The position numbers were made by a program, and so were the translations under genes. A model generated the notes under the pieces. That model did no database searches. It was not told the DNA's origin and saw only the letters and a list, made by a program, of their open reading frames with translations. From CBDHHC01 sp965263345 (GTDB lineage Bacteria > Pseudomonadota > Alphaproteobacteria > Rhizobiales > CBDHHC01), in contig CBDHHC010000006.1 of NCBI GenBank assembly GCA_965263345.1, positions 558,001-622,000 on the forward strand: a DNA stretch of 64,000 nt. Reading direction: 5' to 3'. Shown here piece by piece: positions 63,202 through 64,000 of this stretch (the first letter of the stretch is position 1; each line of letters starts with the position of its first letter).

Positions 63202-63240
63202 ATTTGCCAGACAGATCTCTGTCCTGTCTGGCAAATTTAA
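63202..63240. terminator. Strong hairpin between the CMD and prs genes
   Basis: A perfect 13-bp stem ATTTGCCAGACAG (63202-63214) / CTGTCTGGCAAAT (63224-63236). It separates two convergent genes and lacks only a long T run. Confidence 0.75.
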
Positions 63241-63242
63241 AC

Positions 63243-64000
63243 TTACTTAAACAAACTTGAAACAGATGACTCGCCTGCTGTTCTTGAGATTGCTTCGCCA
63301 ATTAAGGCATCAACTGATAAAACTCGGATGTTGTGTACATTCAGAATTTCTGGTGTTGGATTAATTGAGTCTGTGATGACGAGTTCTTTCAAGGATGATT
63401 GTTCTATGCGCGAAAAGGCATTGCTGGATAGAACACCGTGGGTAATGTAAGCGCTGACTTCGGTGGCGCCCTTTTCTAGAAGAGCATTGGCTGCATTACA
63501 GATTGTGCCACCTGAATCGATGATGTCATCAATGATGATACAGGATTTTCCGCTGACATCTCCGATCACGTTCATCACTTCGGATTCGCCTGGGCGTTCG
63601 CGTCGTTTATCGACTATGGCAATCGGCGCACCTATTCTTTGGGCAATATTTCTGGCTCTGACCACGCCACCAACGTCTGGTGAGACAATCATAACGTTTT
63701 CTGTATTGGTCTGGATTTTTATATCATTTGTGATTACAGGAGCTGCATAGAGGTTGTCTGTTGGGATATCGAAGAAGCCCTGGATTTGTCCTGCGTGGAG
63801 GTCCAATGTTAGAACTCTGTTTGCCCCAGCATTTGTGATGAGGTTGGCAACAAGCTTGGCTGAAATTGGTGTTCTTGGGCCAGGTTTTCTGTCCTGCCGT
63901 GCATAACCATAATATGGTATCACAGCCGTAATTCGTCTTGCTGATGCTCTTTTTAAGGCATCAATGATAATCAGAAGTTCCATTAAATGGTCGTTTGCTG
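63243..64000 (-). CDS. prs: Ribose-phosphate pyrophosphokinase, 5' end cut off
   Basis: Phosphoribosyl pyrophosphate synthase, making PRPP from ribose 5-phosphate and ATP for purines, pyrimidines, His, Trp and the Apt reaction seen at 29 kb. About 252 C-terminal residues are visible and the frame runs off the right edge (NDHLMELLIIIDAL). Motifs: PYYGYARQDRKPGPRTPIS, LDLHAGQIQGFFD, SPDVGGVVRAR and the PRPP loop IIIDDIIDSGGTI. About 60 N-terminal residues are missing. Confidence 0.96.
   Translation of the reverse strand, partial: ANDHLMELLIIIDALKRASARRITAVIPYYGYARQDRKPGPRTPISAKLVANLITNAGANRVLTLDLHAGQIQGFFDIPTDNLYAAPVITNDIKIQTNTENVMIVSPDVGGVVRARNIAQRIGAPIAIVDKRRERPGESEVMNVIGDVSGKSCIIIDDIIDSGGTICNAANALLEKGATEVSAYITHGVLSSNAFSRIEQSSLKELVITDSINPTPEILNVHNIRVLSVDALIGEAISRTAGESSVSSLFK

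Noticed and set aside
1..64000. tRNA, rRNA, riboswitch, prophage or intact IS element
   Set aside because: Reading both strands by eye, I found no cloverleaf-like sequence, conserved rRNA segment, known riboswitch core, transposase or integrase; a computed search could still find a small RNA.

Overview
The window looks like chromosomal DNA from an AT-rich alphaproteobacterium, probably free-living, motile and marine. The evidence for the class is the CtrA and ChpT cell-cycle proteins, a RpoH-type sigma factor beside rluD, an EipA (DUF1134) envelope protein, and a petABC operon next to trmL. The marine guess rests on an exported vanadium-type haloperoxidase and is only suggestive. I cannot place the order or genus. 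I found no tRNA, rRNA, CRISPR array, prophage or intact insertion sequence.

Layout. 1-12.7 kb is mixed housekeeping: tRNA hydroxylase TrhO, an endonuclease V-like protein, rpoH, rluD, a PPP-type phosphatase, the haloperoxidase, EipA, a YHS-domain protein and CysQ. 13-23 kb joins cell cycle, chemotaxis and motility: chpT, cheA (a hybrid with two CheW domains and a receiver), cheW, cheY, cheB, cheR, then ctrA, and divergently fliI-fliJ. 23-30.9 kb is core metabolism: yajQ, a lipoprotein, trmL, petABC (cytochrome bc1), and mtnP-apt-mtnA for methylthioadenosine and adenine salvage.

30.9-38 kb is the accessory zone. It holds a frameshifted GT39-like glycosyltransferase, a three-gene cassette of unknown function led by a TIGR04255-like protein, a DUF2939-like protein, a DoxX-like pseudogene and a heavily decayed secreted-protein gene. 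Two copies of a composite repeat (REP-like units of three hairpins, about 97 bp each, plus a shared tail) bracket the cassette in direct orientation.

38-41.8 kb carries a glyoxalase-like protein, an orphan Ada-type zinc finger, a LysR/metallo-hydrolase divergent pair and an FKBP lipoprotein. 42-49.3 kb is a zinc-homeostasis island: a CooC/MinD-like ATPase, a ZevA/ZevB-like pair, folE, a DUF1826-like protein, the Zur repressor, an NTF2-like protein and a COG0523 GTPase. A palindrome close to ATGTTATA-N-TATNACAT lies before the ATPase, zevA, the DUF1826-like gene, the GTPase and a distant ZnuD-like TonB receptor at 60.5 kb. Together these define a likely Zur regulon.

49.3-64 kb returns to mixed genes: a lipoprotein, a GT2 enzyme, rplY-pth-ychF with an attenuator-like leader, an HxlR regulator with its divergent membrane operon, a GT1 glycosyltransferase, a porin-like protein, a HEAT-repeat protein, a second LysR with a divergent methyltransferase, the ZnuD-like receptor, a carboxymuconolactone decarboxylase-like protein and a partial prs. 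All functional calls come from motif recognition by eye; no database search was possible.
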